Positions 1 through 8,182 of a stretch of DNA of 15,337 nucleotides are shown here, piece by piece. Origin of the DNA: Gammaproteobacteria bacterium (GTDB taxonomy: Bacteria > Pseudomonadota > Gammaproteobacteria > Steroidobacterales > JABDKV01); assembly GCA_029862285.1 (NCBI GenBank), contig JAOTXR010000007.1:1-15337 (forward strand). Reading direction: 5' to 3'. The position numbers and the translations under genes were made by a program. The notes under the pieces were generated by a model that worked only from the letters and a program-made list of their open reading frames with translations, was not told where the DNA came from and made no database searches. Positions within the stretch are counted from its first letter, which is position 1. Each line of letters starts with the position of its first letter.

Positions 1-2018
1 GCCTGGTTTAATGCCAGAAACGCGTCGTCTCTGCGGCCCAGCAGCGCATAGATCTGCACATCCAGAATCCCGTGACCAAACATGCCCTGTCGCGGCATTG
101 CCTGGGCTACGGCAAGTGCCGCATTCAATAGTTCATCGGCACGCTTTGTATCCCCAGTCTGCTGATGTATGTAGGCGAGTTTCACCACCTTGCGAACCGT
201 TACCGGGTCAATCGGCAAGTCACCGTCGTTATCCAACAACGGCTCTTCTTTCAGTGTGTATTCACGTGCCTTGGTTAGATCGCCGGCCAGCAGTGCGGCA
301 TCAGCGGCAATCTCCAGCATGAATTTCGGTTCTTGATCGCTGTTATGGTTGTTATAGGAGAAGAATTCGTGTGCGGCGCCGAAGTTGCCGTCAATCAAGC
401 TTCTGAATCCCTTCGCAAACGGCGCCATCGGATTATCTGCGGGCATATCGGTCAGCAATGCACGTGCTTTATCGAGCTGACCAAATTGCAGATAAATTCC
501 CAGAGTAAGGTTATTGCCGACGGTCGGATCCGTGCTGAGCGCCTGCGCTGCCCTGGTCCACGCCATGGCTTCATCTAGTCGACCCATCCCCATGAGATGA
601 GTCGCAATGTATCCATACAGTGTTGGCCATTCCGGATGCACCTGGATCGCGTCGAGCCACAACTTCAACGCCACATTGTTCTGCCCCAGTCGTGCATACA
701 ATGTCGGTAGATTTGACGACGGAATTCGACCCAATGGATCGAGTTGCATGGAACGATGATAGTAGGCAATGGCGTCTTCGAGCCGCTGCTCCTCGGCTCT
801 GAGTGAGGCGAACCACATGTACGCCTGAGCGTGATTGGGATTCAACGAAATCGCGCGCTCAAATGCTGCTTCCGCCTCCAGTCTTTCCTCGCCGACCCGA
901 GTCTGCGACCAAATATTGGTTTTCATCAGACCAAGGGTGGCGTATGCATCGGCAATTTCCGGACCGAGAGCAAGCGCAATATCCAGATTCTCCTGGGCCA
1001 GCCGGAACGCTTCGTCCGTGGGCAACGCCGCATGATTAATTTGTAACAGGAGCACACTTTCTGCGAGGCCAACGTAGGCTTCGGCATAGTCAGAATCGAG
1101 AGCGATTGCCTGCTCGAATTGCTCACGAGCCGCCTGCGTCGTTTCAAGTCGACGCAAATACAAATTGTCGCGCCCGGACACATAAAGACTGTATGCGCGA
1201 ATGTCCTTGGTCGGAATATTCACGGCGGCCATCGGCTCGCTCGCAATCAAGGTTGTCTCCAACGCTACCGTAATTGCTTCCGAAATTTCACTTTGAATAG
1301 AAAAAATATTCTGCACCGTGAGTTGCCGGTCGTAGGTTTTCGCCCACAAATGCTCGTCGGTCTTTGCATCGATCAACTGCACGTTGATTCTCACGTTATC
1401 ACCCATCTTTTGAACCGCACCTTCAAGCACAGCATCTACGCCGAGCTCTTCACCGATTTGCCGCAGGTTCTTTGTGGTGTCCCGATACTCGAGTACAGAC
1501 GTGCGGGAAATCACCTTCAGCCCGCCCGTATTCGCGAGCTTGGTCAAAAGATCGTCATGGATCCCGTCAGCGAACAACGCGTTCTCCGCGTCAGTACTGC
1601 GGCTGGTGAAAGGCAAAACGGCAATTGAGTCGCGCATCGTCGGTTGAGCGAAAGCCGTCAATGGGGCATCAGTACGCAGGTCCGCCACGTTGAACGTCAT
1701 CGACACGACCAGGGCCACAACCAACAGGCCCATAATCGCGTAGTTCATGACCCGCCCTGCTTTCCGGGGTGACTTTCGGTCCAGGTTCCGGTCGAGCCGA
1801 ACGCCATCCGGCGTGATCTCGAAGATCCACGCGAATACCAGCGAGACTATGAATCCCAGAACCACGACAACCACATAAACTTGAAATGCACTTGCCGACG
1901 CCCCGAAAGTTGGCAGCAGCACAGAGCCCGCCTCGATGATGATCCAAGCGACTAGAGCGTAGGCGGCAGCAACGCGCAGGACGTTCCGGCGTTGAAGTTC
2001 TGAGAAAAAATGGTGCAT
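1..2018 (-). CDS. TolB/FlgO-like domain plus TPR inner-membrane protein (paralogue 1, C-terminus outside window)
   Basis: An uninterrupted minus-strand frame of 672 codons runs from the ATG at 2018 off the left edge. The N-terminus (MHHFFSELQRRNVLRVAAAY) is the family hallmark and also begins paralogue 3. Hydrophobic segments lie at about residues 14-37, 45-66 and 91-108. A TolB/FlgO-like alpha/beta domain follows at about 130-260 (starts DSIAVLPF, contains LFADGIHDDLL, LKVISRTSVLEYR, VLEGAVQKMGDNVRI and HLWAKTYDR). From about 265 onward there are TPR-type helices (for example EQFEQAIALDSDYAEAY and AAFERAISLNPNHAQAY). Such proteins are predicted envelope proteins of unknown function, probably scaffolds for protein contacts; this is family knowledge, not shown here. 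No Shine-Dalgarno is visible. A TATAAT hexamer (2027-2032, minus) lies only 8 nt before the ATG, so a leaderless message is possible but unproven. The start is fixed mainly by family N-terminus conservation. Confidence 0.9.
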   Translation of the reverse strand, partial: MHHFFSELQRRNVLRVAAAYALVAWIIIEAGSVLLPTFGASASAFQVYVVVVVLGFIVSLVFAWIFEITPDGVRLDRNLDRKSPRKAGRVMNYAIMGLLVVALVVSMTFNVADLRTDAPLTAFAQPTMRDSIAVLPFTSRSTDAENALFADGIHDDLLTKLANTGGLKVISRTSVLEYRDTTKNLRQIGEELGVDAVLEGAVQKMGDNVRINVQLIDAKTDEHLWAKTYDRQLTVQNIFSIQSEISEAITVALETTLIASEPMAAVNIPTKDIRAYSLYVSGRDNLYLRRLETTQAAREQFEQAIALDSDYAEAYVGLAESVLLLQINHAALPTDEAFRLAQENLDIALALGPEIADAYATLGLMKTNIWSQTRVGEERLEAEAAFERAISLNPNHAQAYMWFASLRAEEQRLEDAIAYYHRSMQLDPLGRIPSSNLPTLYARLGQNNVALKLWLDAIQVHPEWPTLYGYIATHLMGMGRLDEAMAWTRAAQALSTDPTVGNNLTLGIYLQFGQLDKARALLTDMPADNPMAPFAKGFRSLIDGNFGAAHEFFSYNNHNSDQEPKFMLEIAADAALLAGDLTKAREYTLKEEPLLDNDGDLPIDPVTVRKVVKLAYIHQQTGDTKRADELLNAALAVAQAMPRQGMFGHGILDVQIYALLGRRDDAFLALNQ

Positions 2019-2171
2019 TCGCCGGAATTATAAGCCACAAACAACCAAAACGCGTTAACTCCTTCCCTTACCGGTCAAAAGGAGCTGACCCATCCACAAG
2101 GGAATCGGTTCTTAGATGCTCGTTTTCGCCGGTAGGTTTGTATGCCCCACAACCTGGCTCAGGTGGATTCG

Positions 2172-2214
2172 GGGGACAGTGACCCTAACTCTCCAGGATT
2201 GGGTCACTGTCCCC
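2172..2214. repeat. Full palindromic REP-like element, copy 1
   Basis: Two perfect 14-bp arms, GGGGACAGTGACCC (2172-2185) and GGGTCACTGTCCCC (2201-2214), flank a 15-nt spacer, TAACTCTCCAGGATT. The same arms and a closely related spacer recur at 9188, 12061 and 12901 in the same orientation. The element lies upstream of the TPR gene start at 2018. Size, palindromy and extragenic location fit REP-type elements. Confidence 0.9.
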
Positions 2215-2282
2215 GAACAACAAGTGTGAGATTTAGGATGGCGCACCAATGGGCTTGATGCCCTCAGCTAAAGCGGGCGTTT

Positions 2283-2306
2283 GCTGGAGTTATGGTCACT
2301 GTCCCC
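2283..2306. repeat. Half copy of the REP-like element (right arm only)
   Basis: GGTCACTGTCCCC (2294-2306) is an exact right arm without a facing left arm. With its upstream flank, the 24 nt at 2283-2306 match the reverse complement of 2737-2760 at 22 of 24 positions, the two differences being C/T transitions. The pair therefore brackets the beta-propeller fragment as an inverted repeat. Confidence 0.8.
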
Positions 2307-2386
2307 AACAGAATTACTGGCGAAGCTCAAAAACGCTACTACACTTAACGGGTAAGTCAGAAACACAGATGAGCCATGCTAGCTCA

Positions 2387-2722
2387 TCAGGGCGGTTGGA
2401 CGTAGCCACCGGCGACGTGACTCTCATTACCGAGGGTCTTCCTGTTTTTCCGGATGGGCTGGCAATCCAGGGCCGCACTGTCTATAGCCTGCACCCGTTG
2501 AGCTTCCTGGGTCTCCCCGACGAGGTCAGGGTGATTGAACTAAGTGACGATCTGCTCACCGGGGAGATCGTGGGAACGATAACCGATCCCGACATGGACG
2601 GCATCGCGAGCGGCGCGATTTTCGGGCCTTCGTTGTACGTCAATAATGCCCGGTGCAATACGTTTCCGGAGCCGGACACCGAGTACTGGGTAACGAAACT
2701 CAGCACCCAACCCGCCAAATAG
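2387..2722 (+). pseudogene. C-terminal fragment of an SMP-30/NHL-like beta-propeller gene
   Basis: The frame reads SSGRLDVATGDVTLITEGLP, then VFPDGLAIQGRTVYSL, VRVIELSDDLLTGEIVGTI and a tail ending DTEYWVTKLSTQPAK before TAG at 2720-2722. Repeated short beta strands with the pattern 'FPDGLAIQGRTVY...VIELS...GEIVGTI' are typical of the last blades of a six-bladed propeller protein of the SMP-30/gluconolactonase or NHL type. Only about 110 residues remain where such proteins usually have about 300. Nothing upstream continues the fold: the preceding codons come from repeat and intergenic sequence, and no ribosome-binding site is near. I read it as a decayed remnant, bracketed by inverted half copies of the REP-like element. 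The precise family and any residual expression are uncertain. Confidence 0.6.
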
Positions 2723-2736
2723 CATCATGGTGGAAA

Positions 2737-2776
2737 GGGGACAGTGACCGTAACTCCGGCGATTCGGGGACAGTGA
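2737..2776. repeat. Two left arms of the REP-like element in direct orientation
   Basis: GGGGACAGTGACC (2737-2749) is followed by TAACTCCGGCGATT, resembling the spacer of full copies, and then by GGGGACAGTGA (2766-2776) in the same direction. A normal copy would have the inverted arm at the second position. The local structure is therefore a direct, not inverted, pair of arms. Confidence 0.75.
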
Positions 2777-3112
2777 TATCCACGGTCGAGCCAACGGCCA
2801 CGACGTTGCTGCCGTCGTCAGGGATCTCGCGATCGCCCGAAACGACGATCTAACATAATCATTTACCGCCCATTTGAGCCGGGGTCTCCCAATCCAGACG
2901 GTTCAACCTGCGTTCCGGACCAGGCAATCACCGTTACGCCCAATCAGGTCGTCGTTCAGTCCTGCCAGCTCACGCCGATATGAATAGATAAGTCGAGCTA
3001 TCTCTGGCTCCGCTCTCGATAGCTTGCCCGCTCGGCGTGTCTGCTGATTCTGACACCTCGCGGTCAGTAGCTAGCTGTGGGAGAAGAACAGAGTCACCGC
3101 CCTTTATCGAAC
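2777..3112. other. Intergenic region, possible short coding remnant
   Basis: No intact gene is visible between the repeat arms and the cyclase gene. A plus-strand frame ending TGA at 2981-2983 reads PGSPNPDGSTCVPDQAITV, then TPNQVVVQSCQLTPI, and looks like the C-terminal strands of an exported protein. Upstream its codons become arginine-rich and implausible, so it can only be a remnant. The upstream region of the cyclase gene shows no clear promoter or Shine-Dalgarno. Confidence 0.4.
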
Positions 3113-5254
3113 ATGAAACATTTGAAAATCATTCTGGTCCTGACGCTCGTATTCGGAATAATTGTGTCAACCATGATCTGGCACATAATTCAGCTACAGT
3201 CGGGACTGATTAGATCCAACGCGCTGGAGACTGCGAGACTTTATTCAGTAGCGTTGACGCAATTTCGCACGCTCTACACGTCAGAGGTTGTCGAAAGGGC
3301 TCGCGCGGGCGGACTCGAAATTTCACACGACTATCTGACTCGCTCCGACACAATACCTTTGCCCGCAACGTTGAGCATGATGCTGGGCGAGCGTATCGGC
3401 GAGCAAGAATCCGGAGCCAGATCACGTCTGTACAGCCCATATCCTTATCCACACAGGGCTCGTAGTGTAGGTTCAGCCTTCGATCTGGACGCCTGGGATT
3501 TCCTCTCCGAGAATCCGGACGAAGCATTCTATAGATTTGTAAAGCAGGACAATGAAGCAATACTTCGATACGCGACGGCTGATGTAATGAGAGCGGAATG
3601 TGTCGACTGTCACAACACTCACCCATTGTCACCGAAAACAGACTGGCAGGTGGGCGATGTCCGTGGCGTGCTCGAGATCAATCTGCCACTGACCAGCATC
3701 ATCGCCCATACCAACTCTGAATTGCGAAAAACTTCGATTGCATATGTGATGGTTGGTCTCGGCATTGCCATAGTCATTGGCATCGTGTTTAACAATCTGC
3801 GTCAGCAGTCCTGGAGACTGACGCGGCTGGTTTCGGAGCGAACAGCGAAACTGAAACGCGAAATGGTTGAACGCAACAGGGCGATGGCAGCCTTGGCCAA
3901 GTCAGAGCAGAGGAACCGTCTTCTTCTAAAATCTGTCGGTGAGGGAATCTATGGCCTGGACTTGGATGGGAAAACGACTTTTGTCAACGATGCCGTCTGC
4001 CAATTGCTGGGTTACGAGGAGTCCGAACTCCTCGGACAACCCCTGCATGCGCTCATCCACCATAGCTATCCCGACGGCACTGTCTATCACCGCGAACAAT
4101 GCCCGATGTATGCGGCATTCACCGATGGTCAGGTGCATCGGGTCACAGACGAAGTCCTGTGGCGGAAAAACGGTACAAGCCTTCCTGTTGAATATACCAG
4201 CACACCCATGCGCCACGACGACAAACTCGTCGGGGCCGTGGTCATTTTCAGCGACTTGACCGAGCGAAAAAAAATGGAGGAACGCTTCCGCCTGGGAATA
4301 GAAGCCTCCCCGGCGGCGATGATCATGGTGAATGAAGAGGGTTTGATCGTACATGTCAATGATGAAGGTGAGAACCTGTTCGGCTATTCTTCGGGAGAAC
4401 TCCTTGGCCAACCAATAGAAATTCTAGTGCCGGCACAGGCAAGGCATGACCATCCAGCGCACAGAAAAGAATATGGTGCGAACGCTTCTACACGCCGAAT
4501 GGGTGGCCTCGATCTCCTGGCCCAGCATAAAAACGGGACCACCTTTCCCGTTGAAGTTCGCCTGAATCCGATCACAACAGCCGATGGCGTCGTAACTCTC
4601 TGCTCGGTTGTCGATTTGACTGAGCGAAAGAAAGCCGAGAACACGATTCTGGAGCAGGCCCGACAACTCGAAAATGCGAACAAACTACTATCCGAGCAAG
4701 CGACTACCGATAGCCTGACCGGTGTCGCCAATCGGCGCAGCCTGATCGCTCACCTGGAGATGGTGCTGAAGTCGTCTCGTAGGAAGGAACGCCCGATGTC
4801 CGTCCTGATGGCCGATGTAGATCGTTTCAAACAATACAACGACGATCTCGGGCATGTTGCTGGTGATAAAGCCCTGAAGCTGGTCGCGAAAACGTTGCGT
4901 GATGAAACCAGAGGTGAGGATTTTGTGGCACGCTACGGTGGCGAGGAATTCGCTATCGTGCTTGCCGAAACCGACGAGGATGAGGCTATCGCGGCAGCAA
5001 ACAATATCCGGCAGGCTATCGAAGGCCTGTCAGGTTTGGATCGCCAAGTTACGATAAGCATAGGCGCCGCCACGCTGAGATTTCGACACGATGAACCGCT
5101 TGACGTCGCCGGTATCACCGAATTCCTGATCGAGCAGGCCGATGAAGCCCTTTACCATTCCAAAGAGAATGGAAGAAATAGAGTTACTCACTTCGACAGG
5201 CTGGCGACGCAGGATACTGGAGCAGCGGTCAGACCCCGACAAGTTGCTGACTGA
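3113..5254 (+). CDS. Membrane diguanylate cyclase with periplasmic c-haem (Tll0287/DUF3365-like), two PAS and GGDEF domains
   Basis: It probably makes cyclic di-GMP from GTP in response to a periplasmic redox or ligand signal. Numbering below is from the longer GTG start at 3077 (725 aa). Membrane segment at 17-39. The periplasmic region of about 180 residues contains CVDCH (C175, C178, H179), a covalent c-type haem motif, in a context like Tll0287/DUF3365 domains. Second membrane segment at 221-239, then a charged coiled coil. PAS 1 about 280-395 and PAS 2 about 402-517, each ending DLTERKK. GGDEF domain 540-707 with metal-site D580, active motif GGEEF (621-625) and an intact inhibitory I-site RGED (612-615) exactly five residues upstream, so product feedback is likely. 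I prefer the ATG at 3113 (MKHLKIILVL), directly before the first membrane segment; neither start has a convincing ribosome-binding site. No EAL domain is present. The gene stands alone, converging on the next TPR gene. Confidence 0.92.
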   Translation: MKHLKIILVLTLVFGIIVSTMIWHIIQLQSGLIRSNALETARLYSVALTQFRTLYTSEVVERARAGGLEISHDYLTRSDTIPLPATLSMMLGERIGEQESGARSRLYSPYPYPHRARSVGSAFDLDAWDFLSENPDEAFYRFVKQDNEAILRYATADVMRAECVDCHNTHPLSPKTDWQVGDVRGVLEINLPLTSIIAHTNSELRKTSIAYVMVGLGIAIVIGIVFNNLRQQSWRLTRLVSERTAKLKREMVERNRAMAALAKSEQRNRLLLKSVGEGIYGLDLDGKTTFVNDAVCQLLGYEESELLGQPLHALIHHSYPDGTVYHREQCPMYAAFTDGQVHRVTDEVLWRKNGTSLPVEYTSTPMRHDDKLVGAVVIFSDLTERKKMEERFRLGIEASPAAMIMVNEEGLIVHVNDEGENLFGYSSGELLGQPIEILVPAQARHDHPAHRKEYGANASTRRMGGLDLLAQHKNGTTFPVEVRLNPITTADGVVTLCSVVDLTERKKAENTILEQARQLENANKLLSEQATTDSLTGVANRRSLIAHLEMVLKSSRRKERPMSVLMADVDRFKQYNDDLGHVAGDKALKLVAKTLRDETRGEDFVARYGGEEFAIVLAETDEDEAIAAANNIRQAIEGLSGLDRQVTISIGAATLRFRHDEPLDVAGITEFLIEQADEALYHSKENGRNRVTHFDRLATQDTGAAVRPRQVAD

Positions 5255-5669
5255 AAACACTTTCCCGGCGATTGAAGACGGGCTGAGTGCATTAGAGAAC
5301 CGAAACAGGCGATTTTCAGTCGCGTAAGGAATATGCGATTCGCGAACCGCGACTTTGTCGCCCTTTGAGCAGAAACGCAGTAATGTGCCAGACCGCACCC
5401 GGTATCGATTGGCGCATCAGCCGAGACATGGATCGTCTCCTTCCTTAGAGAACTGAATTAGGCGACGCCCACCCAAACAGCGTCTTTTCGCTTCAAATCC
5501 GGGGATTATTTGGGGTCTGACCCCGCGGGGGGTGGGCACCGGAACGGTGGCACGGTGGGAGTCGGTCGGGTAACGCCTTCGCGCTCGAGTATTGCGACGA
5601 TTGCCGGTATCGCGTTCAAAGCTGGCTGAGAGCGCCGGGGGTTGTCGAGTTCGACACGCTGGAGTGGTG
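5255..5669. other. Convergent intergenic region
   Basis: This 415-nt gap lies between the 3' ends of the cyclase (plus) and TPR paralogue 2 (minus). It holds the overlapping palindromes at 5512-5530. A 61-codon minus-strand frame (5506-5691) opens after a TGA and reads RVELDNPRRSQPALNAIPAI, then VAILEREGVTRP, ending GSDPK-stop inside the palindrome. I cannot assign it. No convincing intrinsic terminator with a T-tract is seen on either strand. Confidence 0.5.
5512..5530. repeat. Overlapping palindromes GGGGTCTGACCCC and CCCCGCGGGG
   Basis: GGGGTC-T-GACCCC (5512-5524) is a perfect palindrome with a one-base centre, and its last four bases begin a second perfect palindrome, CCCCGCGGGG (5521-5530). 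The first resembles short GTC/GAC palindromes found as extragenic elements in gammaproteobacteria (from memory). It occurs once here, so its status as a repeat family cannot be shown from this window. Confidence 0.5.
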
Positions 5670-8072
5670 CTACCGAACGCCACCGCTCCGTTCAGGCTCG
5701 TCATACATCGGTCTGAATAATGCATCCAGATCGCGTCCGGCGAACATTTTTTTGACTCGCTCGGCTTGGCGGTCGAGGTCGTCGTGCATAGTTCGTATCT
5801 GCTCTACGACACGGGGATCGTCAAGGAATGGCGCGTACGGATCCGCCCAGCGATCCAGCAGATTGGGCACAATGCGTAACCTGTAGTGATTGTCTATGGC
5901 CATCTGCCCCATATTGAACGCATCTTCGTAACGACCCGCCAAAACGTAAAGGTGACTTAGGTCAGCGAGACCCTGGACCTCGCGCCAACCGTCTTTGATT
6001 ATGGCCTCTTCGCGCTCGGGGATGTCGGCAACCAGCCTCTCGATAATTGCCGCCGCCTCCTCGTCGCGACGCAAGCCCTTGTAGGCAATCGCCAGGGGCT
6101 CCTCCATGCTGCCTCGGAAGGTGCGCAGATCCGCATCCGACTCGAGCACGGGCTCGACCAGGTCTATTACGGCCTGATACTGAGCCGCATTAACCAACGT
6201 CCATGGGATGACCGATCGCGCCTGGGTGGTGTCCGTCCAGCCGGGCCCGAGACTCTCCAACCATGCCCTCGCCACTTGGGCGGCAGCGTCCCACTCACCC
6301 AGGTTTTGCAGCCGTTGGATATTGAACATGAAATGGCCGTGGTTACCAACGGCAATCTTGTCCATGTGCGCCATCCATCGGTTCATTTCGTCATGCAGTC
6401 CCAGCTGTCCCAGAACAACTCCGCCGGCAACGCAGAGATGCCAACGCACGATATCGACGTTGAGATCTTCCCCACCGTTCTCCAGCATATCGAGTGCGAG
6501 TTCCGTCGCCTTATCGAGCCGGCCAGTCAACCAGGCGATCATGAACTCCGACCGCCAGACGACCGGTGGAAATTCAGGCAGCGCGCGAATCCTCTCGAAG
6601 ACACGCATTGCATCGTGGTAACTACCTTGCCCGTAATAGACCCATGCGAGACGCTGGAGATGATGCAGGTTAACCGGATCCCGCGCGATAGCTTCCTCGG
6701 AGACACGGACATTCTCCACACTGCCGTACTGAGCGCCGACAATGGAAGCCAGTGTGCTCCAGGCTTCCTCCAGCGTCGGATCCAGAGCCAATGCGCGCCG
6801 CGCAGCAGCCTCGGCCTCGGCATACTGTTCCCGGGTCTCAAGCAGCGTTGCCAACTGATGATGCAACAACGCCGAGCGCGGCAAACGCAACAAAGCATCA
6901 CGCAAGACCTGCTCGGCCTCATCGTCTTTCCCGCGCATTTGCAAAATCGCGACGAAGGCCGATGCTGCATAGTCCGACTCGGGCGCCTGTTCGACCGCAG
7001 TACGAACGGCGCTCTCTTGATCCTCGAGAATACCGGGAAAGCCGATCGGGTCAGCGTCTTGCCATGCGATTTTCGCCAGGGCCAGACCCGCACGCGCATC
7101 GCTGCAATCCGGCTCACGCACGAGAGCATGTTCAAAAGCCCGGGACGCCTCGTCTACCTCGCCCCGGGTCATATACTCGCGTCCAATAATGAACTGTTGA
7201 TGGGCATCGAGGTCGTCACAGGCACGAGCAATCACGGGCGGACTTGTGACACCCAGCTCCCCGCTGACCCAGCCGGCCACCGCAGCGGTCAGCGTGGCGA
7301 CCTGTGGCAAACCGGGATCATCTGCCTGGCGGAAACTCGCGCCAGCAATCACAAAGCCGTCCGGATCGACGAGCTCCACATCCAGCCGCAATGAGTCCGT
7401 GTCCCGACAGAGCACACCCATGAGCACATTTGCGACTTGCAGCGGACTCGTGATCTGCTGAATTTCATAGCCAGAACCCTGAAACGCAAAAGACGAAGCC
7501 CGCGCGACGACCTTGAGCTCTGGAACATCCGCCAGCCAGCTGATCAATTCCGCTGCCAGCGCAGCGGGCAGCATCTCGTCCGAAGGATTGGCCTTGCAGG
7601 TCTCGAACGGCAACACCGCGATTGAGTTCGGCGCGGGACGGACAGAGGGTTGTATGGGATCGACGACAGCCTGTTCTTGCCTGATTGCATCAACGACCTC
7701 GACGCTCGTGACCCCGATGATCGCCACCGCTACCAGTCCCAGTGCTGTGATTATGCCGAAATCCGAACGGCGCAGCGACAGGTGTTCGCCGTCGCCCGCC
7801 CGAGGGTCTGTTCGAACGATACCGTCACGTGTAATGTCGTAACGCCAGCCGAAGATCAACGCGATCGGGAACCCGAACGCGATGGCGATCCAGATCAGTC
7901 GCAAGGCGTGATCGGGAAGCGGGAATGGTCCGGCTATCGTGTCTGCCACCTGCACGAGGATCCATGCCCCGACCGCGTAAAGGCCCGCGACGTGAAAGAC
8001 GCCCCTGCGCCCCAGCTCGGACAGCCACGAAGTCCGCTTATCAACCACGTCAATACCCTTTCGATTTATCAC
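5670..8072 (-). CDS. TolB/FlgO-like domain plus TPR inner-membrane protein (paralogue 2, diverged)
   Basis: An 800-residue protein with the same architecture as the other two TPR paralogues. The membrane-proximal hallmark is recognisable but diverged (SELGRRGVFHVAGLYAVGAW). Hydrophobic segments lie at about 26-47, 57-76 and 105-122. The TolB/FlgO-like domain spans about 150-273 (begins NSIAVLPFE, then LKVVARASSFAFQGSG and VLMGVLCRDTDSLRLDVEL). It lacks the HLWAxTYxR motif of the other copies and carries extra cysteines (C159, C222, C285). TPR helices run from about 290 to 640 (for example EAEAAARRALALDPTLEEAW), followed by a long C-terminal region unique to this copy. Function is unknown; an envelope scaffold or sensor is a guess from architecture. 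The start is ambiguous: ATG at 8072, or GTG at 8048 preceded by AAAGGG. A GC-rich hairpin separates it from the upstream secreted-protein gene, so cotranscription is doubtful. Confidence 0.88.
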   Translation of the reverse strand: MINRKGIDVVDKRTSWLSELGRRGVFHVAGLYAVGAWILVQVADTIAGPFPLPDHALRLIWIAIAFGFPIALIFGWRYDITRDGIVRTDPRAGDGEHLSLRRSDFGIITALGLVAVAIIGVTSVEVVDAIRQEQAVVDPIQPSVRPAPNSIAVLPFETCKANPSDEMLPAALAAELISWLADVPELKVVARASSFAFQGSGYEIQQITSPLQVANVLMGVLCRDTDSLRLDVELVDPDGFVIAGASFRQADDPGLPQVATLTAAVAGWVSGELGVTSPPVIARACDDLDAHQQFIIGREYMTRGEVDEASRAFEHALVREPDCSDARAGLALAKIAWQDADPIGFPGILEDQESAVRTAVEQAPESDYAASAFVAILQMRGKDDEAEQVLRDALLRLPRSALLHHQLATLLETREQYAEAEAAARRALALDPTLEEAWSTLASIVGAQYGSVENVRVSEEAIARDPVNLHHLQRLAWVYYGQGSYHDAMRVFERIRALPEFPPVVWRSEFMIAWLTGRLDKATELALDMLENGGEDLNVDIVRWHLCVAGGVVLGQLGLHDEMNRWMAHMDKIAVGNHGHFMFNIQRLQNLGEWDAAAQVARAWLESLGPGWTDTTQARSVIPWTLVNAAQYQAVIDLVEPVLESDADLRTFRGSMEEPLAIAYKGLRRDEEAAAIIERLVADIPEREEAIIKDGWREVQGLADLSHLYVLAGRYEDAFNMGQMAIDNHYRLRIVPNLLDRWADPYAPFLDDPRVVEQIRTMHDDLDRQAERVKKMFAGRDLDALFRPMYDEPERSGGVR

Positions 8073-8128
8073 AACAGACCTGCATTACCACCAACTTTGC
8101 CCAACGCTTGCAGCCCGAAAACCGGCCA

Positions 8129-8154
8129 CTGGGGCCGCGCGGTGGCGGCCCCAG
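8129..8154 (-). terminator. GC-rich hairpin after the thrombospondin-repeat gene
   Basis: Perfect 10-bp arms CTGGGGCCGC (8129-8138) and GCGGCCCCAG (8145-8154) enclose a 6-nt loop. It starts 28 nt past the stop codon at 8183 on the minus strand and precedes the TPR gene start at 8072. A TTTT run (minus strand, 8117-8120) comes about eight nt after the stem instead of directly behind it, so it is an imperfect intrinsic terminator. It may instead be an attenuator or mRNA-stabilising structure. Confidence 0.5.
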
Positions 8155-8182
8155 GTCGTATTGAAATTGAGTTGAATAGCAG

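Larger units (their letters stand above)
2019..2386. other. Intergenic region with repeat copies and no intact gene
   Basis: This stretch separates the start of the minus-strand TPR gene from the beta-propeller fragment. It contains one full palindromic repeat (2172-2214), one half copy (2283-2306) and a 7-bp hairpin GATGAGC/GCTCATC (2368-2374 and 2382-2388). A plus-strand frame with an ATG at 2249 reads through the half repeat into the beta-propeller fragment, but its first 46 codons resemble no protein I know and include translated repeat sequence. I do not consider that portion a real coding region. Confidence 0.6.

Noticed and set aside
1119..1628. Plus-strand open frame of 169 codons
   Set aside because: Antisense shadow of the TolB-like domain of TPR paralogue 1, which reads without stops for 672 codons.
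5417..5725. Minus-strand open frame of 102 codons in the convergent gap
   Set aside because: Arg/Thr-rich, overlaps the end of TPR paralogue 2, and shows no domain.
6276..7394. Plus-strand open frame of 372 codons
   Set aside because: It lies entirely antisense to TPR paralogue 2, whose domains and TPR periodicity are clear. The plus-strand translation shows no recognisable domain or ribosome site.
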